This document shows positions 8,703-21,080 of a DNA stretch of 64,000 bases, piece after piece. Source of the DNA: Eleginops maclovinus (lineage: Eukaryota; Chordata; Actinopteri; Perciformes; Eleginopidae); NCBI RefSeq assembly GCF_036324505.1, contig NC_086350.1, positions 20,827,032-20,891,031 of the forward strand, read 5' to 3'. The notes below the pieces were generated by a model. It was not told where the DNA came from. It ran no database searches and was given only the letters and a program-made list of their open reading frames with translations. A program made the translations under genes and the position numbers. Each line of letters begins with the position of its first letter. Position 1 is the first letter of the stretch.

Positions 8703-11016
8703 AAGCTCAATTGCTGTTTCTTTTTCTTTTAAGTCCTAATGCTAAACTAAGCTTATATGTCTTATTTCCTTAAGAACATCAATACTACACAGTTTAGAAA
8801 AAGACACATGTTTTAAAAATGATGGAAGGCAATAAGAATGGTTTCCAACCATAAAGTTTGTATCAATGCTATCAAAACAAATCTCGACCCTGTCAGAATG
8901 ATATGCTTTTACAAGCCATCTCCCTTTATTTATAGGTCTGCATTAAAGCTACAAATGTGTTATGTTATTTAAGTGTGAAATCTCACACTTTCCAAAAATT
9001 GAGCGTAGAAGTCTAGGAACACAAAAAAAACAGCAGCAGTGTGAAGTGTGAAGAAAGTTTATTTATATACTTGAAATAAATATATTATATGGGAAGGAAA
9101 CCAAGTATTTCTGTCTAGCTTAGTATTGTATAGGGCTAGAGAACCAATGAGGTGCAGTTTTCAGTGTTCAATACTTGTTCCCACTCTGACATAAAGTAAG
9201 AACATTTCACATTTTATCGTATTCTTCTTGCCCTTTCAGTTTCTCTTTTAATGAAAATTGTGTTGAAAATAAAATGTGAAATCATTTATCTTTCTTTCCA
9301 TCTGTACTCTAGCCTATCAGACAAGTTGGAGGTTTCAAGCTTAATAAAACGTAACAGACTGTATTAATTATGTTATTTCTGTGAATTTCTCAGAGTAGAA
9401 ACAGCATGAAGAGGGTGTTAGACTAACTAAATACTCTTGTGCTTAAAAACAAACTGGATGGTCTGAAATTGCTCACCCTTATTTAAAAACTCTCAGATTT
9501 TCTCTGCGGAAAGTACATGTTATACTTTTTTCCCTCACTGCAAAGGAAAAAGCTGATAACAATTTTCCAAACTAGCTCTAAAGACCAAAGATTATCCAGC
9601 TAATTACATATTATCTGAGACAACAGAAAGCCAGGGGTGGACCAAAAAAAGGCACACACTCAACCACTAAGCAGGCAATTATAATTACTATCAGTTCCAC
9701 CGTTTCTCTGATGAAGACAATGATAATGGTGACAATCACGACGACTAACAAAGCATGGAGTAATCAGAACCAGAGACCGGGCCCTGCAGCCACAAGAACA
9801 GTGCTAACAAGGTACCCTGCTGATAGGCAGACAAACTCCAGGTAAAGAGAAGTGTAATCAGTCGCATCAAGCATCGTGCTCAGAGTGGACCTAGAGACAT
9901 TTTAGAGCATCACACACTGCAGTAAGCAGCTTTGGAGGTCCAAACTATTTAAATGTTAAGCTTTAGTGTATATTTTTTGTCAGGTTAAGGAAATTAGGAA
10001 AAGTCTACTGGCTGCTGACTTTTGATGTGTCTTGTTGTGTGTTAAATTAGTTGAACTGACAGCAATCCATTTTCCAATGCTCTGACAAAAAATGTTCCAG
10101 ATTCAGTGGCTGGTGAAAGACTCTAAGAGGTTTGTCCAATCATTTCATTTTGCCCTAATGAAATGATTGAAAGGACTGGCTACCTGTCTGTGCACACTCT
10201 GGCCATGCACTTATTGCGTGTCACTGAAGTCCTCCAGAGGCCACTAGCTTGATAGCTTTGAGTACTAACAATAGCCCTGTTCAGTGCTCATGTTCACAAT
10301 AATAGTTAAGTAATAATTGCCAACTTAAGGGCTTTCTTATTAGATTTAGAGACTTTATGAATACTTGCTGTCAGCTACTTTTATTGTAAAAGACTTGGCA
10401 GCAATAAGCTTTTTTGGTCAGATCAGTTTAAATGTAGAGCTTTTTCTCTTGCTGGCTACTCCAATGGTGACCGCCAGTTTTCCATCATTTTGCATGCACC
10501 AGCAGTGTGTAAAGATGAAAAAAGGACAAATGTAGTCATTTTCAAATCAAAAGCCCAGTGCAGATTATGATCTTGACGAAGTCTCAAGGAATTGTGCATT
10601 GTTGAAAAATGTAAAACATCATCATCTGTCATGCTAAAGGAATGAACCATGTGTTATTGCCTTCCTTGTTGTTAAAGTGGAAGTAACTGAGCTCAGTATC
10701 CAAAAAGTAGTCTGGAAAAGTGTTAGCTGTTTTGGTTTACAAGCCTGAAGTATCTCACATGGTATATGTAAAAGCATAGTGTACCAAATGGCTACAGTTA
10801 TCTTGGCAATTATTCTCACCATGTTTGTTGACATGTTCTCCACACATGTCCAGCCATCCTGGGAGGATCACCAAATGCCCAACTGGCCAATTTGTACACG
10901 AAAATGAGATCAGTCTCTGTTGCTTTTTTACCGGTTTGCTTATAAAAACATGCCTTGCACGTATACAAATAACAGATTTATTTTTGTATTAATTAAAGTC
11001 AAAAGAACATGTTTAT
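8703..11016. other. Non-coding AT-rich stretch
   Basis: No exon or repeat family recognised. A mixed-composition block at about 9740-9900 could be conserved non-coding sequence, but this cannot be judged without alignment. Confidence 0.45.
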
Positions 11017-11073
11017 TTGCTGTATTTTGTTGAAGAACAACTTATTGCATATTTATTTTGGAAATTTCAGGTG

Positions 11074-11215
11074 CAAATTTGGATGCAGTATTCCCCCAGG
11101 CAGGCTTGGCCACAGAGGAATGTGTGAAGGAATGTGCAATCTGCTCGCTGAACGTCACTCCGCTGAATAGGGAATGAGATTTCCCGTAATTTCCTACGCC
11201 ACCTGAATGGATTTT
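11074..11215 (+). repeat. Diverged direct repeat module, copy A
   Basis: A block of about 142 bp shared with 12381-12520. Conserved segments include AGTATTCCCCCAGGCAGGCT and CTGCTCGCTGAACGTCACTC followed by CGCTGA. It is much more GC- and CpG-rich than the AT-rich surroundings. The flanking motif TTGCTGTATTTNGTT-AAGAACAAC also occurs on both sides of this copy (11017 and 11237). Identity unknown. Confidence 0.85.
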
Positions 11216-11237
11216 ACGTGTACAAACAATTTGAGTT

Positions 11238-12380
11238 TTGCTGTATTTGGTTAAAGAACAACATTTAAAATGTTTGTTTTGTACATTTGTTGTTCTTGAA
11301 GGGAAAACCCAATATACAAAAATTCTCTCAGAACTGCCCTTAAAGTTAACAATTACAAGTTTGAATAATATTACATTTTCATTTCAAGGCAGCACTGTCA
11401 TCTTTCACAATTAATTCTTGGTTAAAGTGGCGGGAGAGTTTTGTGTAGACAGACTGCTCAGAATTTAATTGAATCCAGCAAATAAACAAATGTCTGTTGT
11501 AAGCATGCCACCGCTAATAATTGAGGGAATGATGCTTTTGCAGTTTTATTGATTTTTGGAATTAAATTATTGCATTTTTTTACATTTTGGTGAAAATGTG
11601 TTGTTTTTTGCATTTATATTGAATCAATGTGACATGGAGTTCCAAAGTGTTGTAAAATAGATATGTATGAGTCATATAACATACAGTCATATACATATAT
11701 ATATGTATGGTTATAACTAAAGCTTTAATCTATGTTATTTTAGTAGTAGTAGTGTAGTATGAAATGCAAAATGTATAAACTATACGTTGTGTGATAGCTG
11801 ATATGAGACAATAACTATTTGATTACATTTTTAAGTTTTTTAAAGTTGCACACATTATCACATTTTACATTGTATTTTAAGAATGTGGTTATTTTTACCA
11901 AAAATCGTGAAATTATTCACAAATCATTGCCAAAGTAACAATCAGTCTTTATAATGTTTATAGATGCTTTACAAAGTGTTAACCAATCATTATGCATGGC
12001 TGGAAAAGCTAGGTATGCATTACTACACTATATATTTACACACAAAAAAGTAGTTTGCTGCTATTTAAATACTCTGAATTCTATATATAGAACATTTTAC
12101 ACATACAAACAGTGCATGCTGTTCCAGGGTGTGTACATTACTGCAGCTTTATAGTGTCGTCATGGCAGAGCAAACATTTACCACCAAAAACCTGTTTAAT
12201 TTGCAGATAACTGCAGAGAAATTTCACTCAACTTAAATAGATTATAGCCAATTATCCTACTTTTGAGTTTGTTTTGTATTTGCAAGTTATTTAATTTCAT
12301 CCAAACAAATATACTTGCTTTGATGTAAATGGTTTAGAGTCATGAAAATCCTTTTAGGTACATTTATTGTCTAATCAAGC
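11238..12380. other. AT-rich spacer between repeat copies
   Basis: About 1.15 kb, strongly AT-rich, including ATACATATATATATGTAT near 11690. No coding signal. Confidence 0.55.
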
Positions 12381-12520
12381 TAAATTTGGATTCAGTATTC
12401 CCCCAGGCAGGCTTGGCAACAGACGAAAGTGTGAACGTGCAGTCTGCTCGCTGAACGTCACTCCGCTGATGGGGGAATGTGATTTCCCGTCTAATTTCAG
12501 ATGCCACCTGAGTGGATTTG
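12381..12520 (+). repeat. Diverged direct repeat module, copy B
   Basis: Second copy of the module at 11074-11215, in the same orientation. The 26-base core starting CTGCTCGCTGAACGTC is identical; mismatches cluster outside it. A 66-codon open frame crosses copy B but is broken by stops in copy A, so a coding origin is not supported. Confidence 0.85.
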
Positions 12521-13622
12521 CCATGTACATGATCCTGACAGAGTTTTTGGAGCAGAGCTCTATTTAATCAAGTGACTCACTTCACTCCGATCACAACACC
12601 TTGCCTCACTAATCTGTACCTCCTAATTTAATCATTCACTTCCACTCCAGTGATGCAGTGGTAAATATAACTCTGACCTTCAGCTGGTGATCAGGAAAAC
12701 AGCTACTGCTATAAACAAAGGGAAATCTATTTCTAAGACTACATAGTGTGCCTGACTCCAGCATTATTTGACTAGTTATTAATTATTTATGCATTCATTA
12801 ATGTTTGTTCCCCTATTGATATAATTAATATACCATGTACACTTCGAGCCAACTATAGCCCATGATGGAAAGGAGCAGGGAGAAGAACATCTTATTTTAC
12901 CTGCCTCTTACTCAGAATTAGATTTTCTGTCATCAAACAACAAAACAATCAAGGTCAAATTACCAGCAGCAAAAATGTTCCTACTGTCTTTTAATTAATT
13001 GTTTTAAAACTAGAGATGTAACTACAGCTCTTTAAATAGTTTGATTTAAAAAAATCCATAGTTTAACCCCAACTGCAGAGGTATACGTTTTAAAGTAGAT
13101 AGTGCAAACTGATGTCTAAAGTTACATTTCCTTCTATGTATCACGTCATCAGAATGTAAGTATTCATTTTCTTGTAATACAGTTTTTTTTTTTTGCCCTG
13201 TACAAAACTAATGAATCCCTAATTCAATTATATCTTTAAGTTTCCAAATCCCGAGTACATTTTTTCAGAGTAATTGTGTTTTCTTGTGACATTAGAACAA
13301 ATTCTCATCGCCTTTTGTCTGTAAAATTAATCAAGGTTTTAATTTACTCATACATGTATGTGTTGCCCCACACATCAACTCAGTAATTATAATTAGTTCA
13401 CAGTGTATGTTTTATATATATGTAATGAATTAATCCATGTACACAGTATTATAATGATTGACATACAGTACATTGTTAGAGGCAGAGATCACACACAGAT
13501 GCTTTTTTTCACTATGTCATCATTCCACATAGAAGTGCATTTGCATAACAGAACATATCATCTTACCAACATGAGTATAACACATGTGTGTGCATGTCCA
13601 AAGGAGGTGAACTATAAGAATG
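12521..13622. other. Non-coding AT-rich stretch
   Basis: Poly-T run near 13183-13193; nothing else recognised. Confidence 0.5.
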
Positions 13623-13714
13623 TGTACCCAACTAAGGAGAGATGTATGTGCTCATCCTAAATGTCTTCCGTGTACCCAAATAAGGTGAGATGTATGTTTG
13701 TCCAACATGTCTTT
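13623..13714 (+). repeat. Tandem duplication, 2 x about 46 bp
   Basis: Two adjacent units both beginning TGTACCCAA-TAAGG-GAGATGTATGT and ending in an ATGTCTT motif, at 13623-13670 and 13671-13714. Confidence 0.85.
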
Positions 13715-13812
13715 CTCTTACTCATCCATGGAGGCCCTGACGTGATCCAGAGGTTTGTTATACAACACCCTGTTGAATAACATCACTCCCTGCACTCTCT
13801 ATGACCTCAGAG

Positions 13813-13861
13813 ATTAACTAACTGTATATATGAACCGATTTAACTAACTGTATATGAACAG
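13813..13861 (+). repeat. Tandem duplication, 2 x about 25 bp
   Basis: Two units of TTAACTAACTGTATAT followed by (AT)GAAC-GATT, differing by a 2-bp indel and one substitution. Confidence 0.85.
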
Positions 13862-16309
13862 ATTTAATACACCACAGATGCCATAAACATCCATTTACAA
13901 ACTGGTATCCCTGCCTTGTTGACAATTTTTTTGTTCAAATTTACACTTGTTATCAGCTTTTAATTCAGCTTATCTTGTTCATCCCGCTGAGTCAACTGAT
14001 GAAAGATCAGTATGAAACAGAAATTACACAAACACAACCACCATGTGCTCTTTCTGCTCCTCCTTCTCTGTTTGTGGAGAGTCAAGGAGGTAATGTGTTA
14101 ATCACTGCAGCACAGATAGATCTGTGGGTGGTCTGAAAAGACCTGAGCTTTACTGTTGCTCTGGATCCCCTGGTGAGATGAAGGACTCTGTTTACTGAAA
14201 GAAAAAAGAAAAGAAAAAAAGGTGGCTGACATCATGTCTACCTGCCTAAAAAGCATTGTGAAGAAATCTCAACATCTTTGAGAGAAGCCTCCTGCCACAA
14301 GTGAATATGTGTTTGAGCCGGCATGTCATCACAGGTCTTGTATCTTTTCCATGTGAATTTGTTTCACTATTATGGTAGGCACTGTTCTGAAACCTGCCTG
14401 TGATACAAACACAGTAATGATGACAAGTAGGGTTAAATACAGGAAAGACTTTTGTGTGCTTCTATATTATTTTTGCAAAACGAGGACTTCATCTGCCTTA
14501 TGCTTTCTGTGAGTGAGGCATCCTGCCACAAGCAGTTTTCTGAATCTGACACTTTGTATGCTCTCCCTCCCCCTACTGGCGGTAACGCACATCTGCAAGC
14601 CTCTATGGGTATCACCAATGTTGGACACAATGTTCAAAATGATATTTTATTCAAGGAAAGTCAGCAATACCACAGTGTAGAAATAATTATTACATTAAGA
14701 ACCCATTATTCAGATTATCAAACCAGTTCAAATTGAATTGAAATGAAAATATTTACCTGTTATTTGAATGGTACAGAGTAAAATAATATGCAATAACAGA
14801 AGAGGATACATTTTTCGGGAAGGAACACTTTAAATATATGATTTTAATAAGAATATGCACTAGCCAAAGCACTAAATGAAGTGGAATAAACAGAATATTT
14901 CCCTCAGATTTTTTGTGGAGTAGGAGTATGAAGTAGCAACAATGGGAAATACATAAGTAAATAATAAGTACCTTTACATTTTACACACCATACATGTTGT
15001 GGCAGCACCATTCTGGAGAAGGCTTTCACAACAGAGCGAGGAGCTACACTCAACCTTATAAATACAAATGTGTGACTTAATGAATACAAAACCCCCCACA
15101 AGTGTGAACTCAGGAAAAAGAGCATCTAATTTCTGGTTTACGTCCAATATATAGTACATGTATTACATTAAAGTCAGAACCTTGTTTAAACCTTGTTAAC
15201 CTGATTAAAATGACTATGTTTTGTGCCTAACAACATGCACACTGGCACACATACACTTAAAGTGTGAAACTTATCTTCTTAAATGTTATTGTGATATACT
15301 CATTTTAGCATCTTTTGTCAAAAGAAAATAAACATTTATCAAACCAACTCCCTTTTGGATAAAGGCAGAAATATAATAATATAACATTATTGGAGAATAA
15401 AAATCCTAATATAAAAGTTTGGAACACAATCCAATGCATCATTTAGATCTCTTTAAATAGGTTTTGGATACTCCCCCCTTGGTAGTAAATTGACTAAGTT
15501 ACTTTCCAGTTAACTCCTAATAAGGAAGACCATTGATTGAATTTTTGGTCAGAGGAACGCTTTCAGTTACTTGTGCTAAGCTAACCGTCACTGACTTTAG
15601 CTTCATATTTCTTGTACAGGAACAGGAGTTGTACCGATCCCCTCATCTAAAGGTATGCCCATACTTAAAATAAGTTGAAAATGTGATGATAGACCCCACA
15701 CATAGAGTGACATGTAAGGATTCATTTAGGCTTTCCTTGAGGTTCCCTATTATCTGATTGAACATGTTTGTATTGGCGCTTTAAAATCAGTGCATGATGG
15801 ACTTCTAGGCAAAGAGGTTGATGTAAAAAGACTTTAAGAATAGCCTACCTCAGCCAACAATTGAATCTGGTAAGATACTTATAAGAACAATCTGAAACTG
15901 TGGCTTTGATGGCTAAAATATTGTCTTGATTCGTGTGTACTGTGTTACCTTAGCAGGCAAGTAAGCATGGTAACATCTTTCATCTCTCATATCCCTAACT
16001 ACTCTTTTTATATTCATCAATGTCTAGTAGATTGGTAGTTCTCTGTGTCATCAAACAAATGCTGGTTACAGAAGATAGAGACTAAATACCTCCCAGTGGA
16101 AGACAAGGATTGATCTGTAATATAACTAGTTGATCATTGACACACTTTAGACGTTTTACTAAAAGATCACTGGTGCAAGCCCCGGGGCAAATAATGAGTT
16201 GAATTTTCCTAGGCACTGTGCTCCTAGAGTGCAAAATTAATGCGGCAAAGAATAAAATATTACAGAGAGGCAATGAGTGCAGTTGTTTGGCTCCAGACAT
16301 CAGTGCCAC
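13862..16309. other. Non-coding stretch
   Basis: AT-rich sequence with no recognisable exon, RNA gene or repeat family. Confidence 0.5.
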
Positions 16310-17110
16310 AGAGATTAGAAGTGATGGATTTTCTGTTTTCCCCCATTTAGCATGCCGGTGTCCTTGGTGGGCATGCCATTAACAGTTGACTTAGATTAAT
16401 AAATGCCCACACAGAGAAGTAATGAAACACTCTGCTCCATGAAAAACACAAATATCCACTGTGATTAAGCCAAACATTGAATGAAATAATACATTTATAC
16501 TAAGGTGAGAGTGATGGAAATGACTCGGTAATGATAACAATAATTAAATAAGGTGAGTTAACCAGCGCTGCCTCTAGCCCGTGTCACTGGCTTTAATTGT
16601 GAACCATAAATTTCACACGGGTACCCTAAAACGTGTGTTTTCCAGAGAACATACACACCTGCTCATGACTGGTTGTAATAGCCGTGCAGTTAAAATTAAT
16701 GATGCCCAATGTCAGGGATGACAAAAGTGGGGAAAAATGAAAGAAAATAATGATAGCAGAGGAGGGAGTGCAATCATAAAGGTATATATTCTGTACAGCA
16801 TAACACTTCTGCTGAGGGCCCAAAGAACTAAACACACACATGTGACTGTGCATATGTGCACATTTGGAAACACTTCTGGCCTGCTGATTGCAACCTAAAG
16901 AGTTGTTTTTGACAGTGATGCCAAGCTTAGAACTCTGCCTGCGTGTCAGGGATCACTCTTAATTACCTTCAATCTGAGCACCACTGTTAGTTTCGCAGAC
17001 TAATGACTTAGATGGGGATTAAGCACTTGGCACCATGCTAATTAGTCTGCTAGCGCTCCCTGGGCATTCTAACATGAGCCTCAGACAAAAAGCCATCAAC
17101 CATGGGAAGG
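16310..17110. promoter_or_regulatory. Candidate conserved non-coding element cluster
   Basis: Repeat-poor, balanced-composition sequence with several homeodomain-type cores: TTAGATTAATAAATGCCC, GATAACAATAATTAAATAAGG and CCATGCTAATTAGTCTGCTA, plus TTTAATTGTGAACC. This texture is typical of conserved developmental enhancers in fish. Conservation is not demonstrated; the call rests on composition and motif density only. Confidence 0.3.
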
Positions 17111-18224
17111 CACTGTTAGTTTTTTTGGCCCCCCTACTTACACACCAAGCACTGAGACATGTTTAGGTAGATGATTAGGGGTCAAATAACAACATAATTT
17201 GTATTTCTGAAGTTCAATGGTGGAAAAAGTAACCATGTCTGCGAACTATGGACAAATAATAAATGTCAAGGAAAATTCCAGCATTTAAAATTATATTAAA
17301 GAAAAAGTCAAAAGTATTTAAAGCACATTTTTGGTTCATTATACTATATATAACAAGTTTAGCTCAACTCAACCACATAAGTTAGAGGGGCCACTTTTCT
17401 ACAGGACTTATAGCCATAGGCTCCCTATCCAGGGTTCACACAAGAAATCTCATCTTTGCTTTAATATTAAATCATCTTCAAGTCTTTTATAAAGAAATCA
17501 CTAACACAGACATTTTTGGTACGGTATGGTATCTGTATTAAAAAGGACCTTCTATACTATTAGGTTTCAAAAGCTGTTATTATCTATTCAAATGAAGCTC
17601 ACCAATTGGAATACAAGAATGCAATGACCACTTGCGGCAGTAGTGATGACAGAAGCAGGATTTGGAGGGAGGGTAGGATGAATGGGTCAAACAAACACTT
17701 TCAGAGAGGTTATATAATATATCTTTTTTACATAATAAATTATTTCAACCATACCCTTATCTTTTTCCAAATTCATTTAATGACCCGATAACACTGGAAC
17801 ACGTGTCTCTTGGTGTTTGGTTCTCTCCTCACAAACCAGCAGCTGATCTGAAAATAATTAACATTGTCTGAATCATATGTTCTAAAACATAATAACATTT
17901 ACCAACATTTCCCTACATTGTTCAACCTCAAAAGAAAGACTAAGAAAGAAAAAAAACATTTCCTCATTCCCTTTCAGTTCAATGATTTAATTACTGCTGT
18001 GCTGCATTCTGACCCTCAGGAGAGTCTATGGATTAAGCATCATAATTAGAGCAACACACAAAAACAACTGTTGCGCCCGTGTAGAAAAGCTAGAGCCAAA
18101 GATCAAAACCGCGAGGCTTAATTAAGCAATCAATTATTTATTTTTGTACCCTCTTCCTATTGATTTGCTTAATATTTTCCTGTCTGAAAAAAGCAACCCA
18201 TTTCTGTTGGTTGTGTGCTAATCT
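17111..18224. other. Non-coding AT-rich stretch
   Basis: Nothing recognised. Confidence 0.5.
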
Positions 18225-18546
18225 AGCTTTCTAATGTAGCTAACATAGTCATTTTGAATATACTGACAAAACACTGATAGTTGGTCTACCTTATAATTCC
18301 CAAGCGCTACGGTTCCAGCTGTGTGCATCACTTTTAATTGTCCCCATTTCCATTGTGTGTTGAGCTTCATACAGTGTTTTTTCATTGGCAGCGTTTTGTA
18401 TTTTCAGCGCTTTGTTTATGCAGTGCTTTAACTAAGCGCTGCGCCGGTTTCGTCAAGTTGGTGAATGTTTTCTGAATGCTGCACTTCTGTTGTCAAGTTG
18501 GTGATGCTTTTTTATTAGCGCTTTTGCCCTGGTCGGCCACCGTAAC
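18225..18546 (+). repeat. Unclassified dispersed repeat, copy 1
   Basis: Shares a colinear series of blocks with 55543-55880: GTAGCTAAC, TAGTCATTT-AA-AT-CTGAC, CCAGCTG-GTGCATCACTTT, TCAAGTT-GTGAAT, TGTTGTCAAGTTGGTGA and terminal GGTCGGCCACCGTA. Spacing differs by indels. No coding potential. Probably an old non-autonomous element. Confidence 0.75.
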
Positions 18547-18589
18547 TTTTGGAGCAAAACAGAGCATTTATTTTAAGGCGCATACTGTA

Positions 18590-19015
18590 CATTTATAAGT
18601 TCAGATGGACTACTACTACTACTCTGTCCAATTTGACAGCAAAAGAGCCATCAAAAATGTTGTAAAATCTCAACGTGACTTGTTCTTGCTCTGAGTCTGA
18701 ACTTGCTGTGTGGAGAGTGAATATGAAAGCTGTGAGGTTGTATTCCCAGCGAGCCTCCTTTCTGTTCTGCACCACAATGCTCTGGAGGAGGCCAAACTGC
18801 ACTATCTGTCAATTAAATAGTCCGTAATCCACGAAACCATGCTGCTGTCCACCTGCTTCACTTTGAGCTTCACCCTGAGGGGCCGGATGACCATGAAAGC
18901 AGTGCAATCAAAGAACATGATTGCCATCATGCACCCACCTCTGTGGGTGGGAATAAGCCCTGCGGAGCCGGTACGTGATGAAATTGTCCACCAGCATTAT
19001 GGTACTCCGGCTGAA
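18590..19015 (-). pseudogene. LINE reverse transcriptase catalytic-region fragment
   Basis: Read on the minus strand, the translation follows a jockey/Rex1-type reverse transcriptase: a CMMAIMFFDCTAF segment (for the catalytic IMFFDFSSAFNT region), then DSSMVSWITDYLIDR, a TAG stop, QFGLL..., and TAFIFTLHTASSDSE (for the LSPFLFTLYTSDF region), ending in FYNIFDGSFAV where an intact enzyme has FSDDSAIV. The second catalytic aspartate pair is reduced to a single Asp followed by Gly, and there is at least one stop and likely indels. It is a dead internal fragment about 425 bp long, next to the dispersed repeat ending at 18546. Confidence 0.8.
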
Positions 19016-19679
19016 TAGAATGGAATATAATAGAATGCATTTTTATATTATACTGTGATTTTATTTTAATGGATTTAGCTGCTCTCCAATTGGACCGCTG
19101 AGAACTCACTTGAAACTTTCAGAAAACAAACTCCTATTGACTCATCATTAGTAATCTTTAATATATCTATATTTGTGAGGCCTGATATTGATTAATTCAC
19201 TTTTTTCATGTGTTCCCCACTTCAAAACCTGCACATTACACACACCTTTCAGCTCACGTTCAGAAAAAAAATATTTGATCGTTCGCCATAGCTGCAGTTT
19301 TCTAAAATTGCTATGGCTGAATTGACTGTTTTTTCCTCCAATATTCAGAACATACATTTGTTTTCACAAGGTAATCACTAAATAAATAGCACTTCTGGCA
19401 TATTATGACTAAATGGCTGATCGTTTTCACTCAAAGGTGTTAGTGCATTAATATTTGTGTAGTTGGCTTAGGGTTTGTAGACCTGTATGATGTAGTACAA
19501 CATGTGATCAATTGTTTCAGCATGACAAAATTGCCCAAGCAATTGTTTAGAGATTGCATTTTTGTGCAATTGAGTGTGTGATTGATATAAGTGGGAAGAG
19601 GAGAAAATAAATGAAACATCTGAAAGGTTTGACCATGTATAACCAAAAACATTTAAATGTCATCTGTGAACACATTTGT
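19016..19679. other. Non-coding stretch
   Basis: AT-rich, nothing recognised. Confidence 0.5.
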
Positions 19680-20110
19680 TTTATTCCCTCTTTGACGCCC
19701 TCTCTTCCTGCTTCCCTTTTACACGGACACCATGTGAGGACATTTTTTCTCTTATCTACAAAATTATGTTTTGCTCTCATCAAAACCAGCCCCTCTTTTA
19801 AATCCACTGCTGTAATAGACTCATTATGTGAGCCCACCAAGGCGGAAGATTCTATTTCTGGCACTTCCTCTACAATTCATATTCATTAATCAGCACCTTC
19901 TTTGAGGCTTTAGAAATACAGGTGACTTTTAGTGAAGCAGCAGGCGCCCAGGATAACGTGTGGGACCTCAAATTAGATAAGACGCTATGAATACATAGAC
20001 ATTTACTCGATGTAGGCAAAGACATTCTCATTACATTCTTATTACACTGGAGATATCACATAGACACAGGGATCAATAAAATAAATGATTTGCTTAATGT
20101 ATGCTCACAA
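19680..20110. promoter_or_regulatory. Candidate conserved non-coding element
   Basis: A repeat-free block of mixed composition containing ATTCATATTCATTAATCAGC, CTCAAATTAGATAAGACGC and ATCAATAAAATAAATG, with open frames on both strands but no domain. It looks like a developmental enhancer-type conserved block rather than an exon. Conservation untested. Confidence 0.25.
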
Positions 20111-20808
20111 AGAGGGGGGAAAGAAAGTTCAGTGCTGCTGGTGCAATGAACATTTGTATTCTACTCACACTGCAGACTGTATTAGCAGATAAGAGGTCAT
20201 TACAATGCCTGGAAATCAATTAATGCTATAATTACTTGTAAAAAAAAAGGGATTTCACAAGTTAATGTATTGGCAGGTGGCTTAAGGTTTACTGAGTGTT
20301 GTTAGTGACTTTTGTTTTCATGTGTTTCTCTTGTTTTCACAGTTGCTGCAAAGGTCACCTAGGCTTTGATACATCAATTTTCTGGCAGCATGTCTAGTAT
20401 AATTTATATCATGCATACATGAAATGCAGGCCTACAAAATAAGATGAAAAAATCCATGACAAATGTATCCGTTCTGCTATGATGAGAGTTGCCTGTCGTT
20501 TGCTGTAAGACTTACATCAGGTCAAGGTTAAGATGTAAATTTATGTGCAATAATCTGGAAAGTGGTGTCAAAAAAACGGGGACCTTCTAAAGAACATTCC
20601 CCATATGGTGATGAACTGTTCTCCCAAGCTTGATCAGTGGGTTAGTTGGAGAAACAAACATTGATTGACAGATAAAGCCTTTTAAAACAGGAGCAGCATT
20701 GTTGGAAAATTAAATTGCCAGTAAAGAATTTCCAGTAGCTTCACAATATATGGAGAGTACCGGGTGGAAAAGGACACAATAAAGTCCAACTGCCCATGTG
20801 ATTTAAAT
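20111..20808. other. Non-coding stretch
   Basis: AT-rich, nothing recognised. Confidence 0.5.
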
Positions 20809-21080
20809 TGGCGGTAGCACAGTCTGTGGGATAGCATAAACAGGGTCCCCGGTTCAAGTCCACCAATTGACCAAGTATGAAGTGTGGGCTGATACATGGA
20901 GAGTTGCCATTTTCCCTCTGTCACACTGCGGAGGGGCAAAGACACCTGACCCCAAACATTGTTCCCCAGGTGCTTTATAGTTGCTGCCCACTGCACCTCA
21001 TACTGGGATGGGTTGATTGCAAAGTCTAAATTTCACTTTCTATTCTGGGATTTGGATGTGTGACAAATATAAATGTAATT
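20809..21080 (+). repeat. tRNA-derived SINE, near full length
   Basis: The head TTGGCGGTAGCACAGTCTGTGG supplies an A-box-like region, and CCCGGTTCAAGTCC is an excellent B box. The body includes CTCATACTGGGATGGGTTG, and the 3' end runs CTAAATTTCACTTTCTATTC, then TGGATGTGTGACAAATATAAATG. The layout and tail match a common teleost V-SINE-like class, related in its core to the 661-896 copy but with a different tail. Confidence 0.8.
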
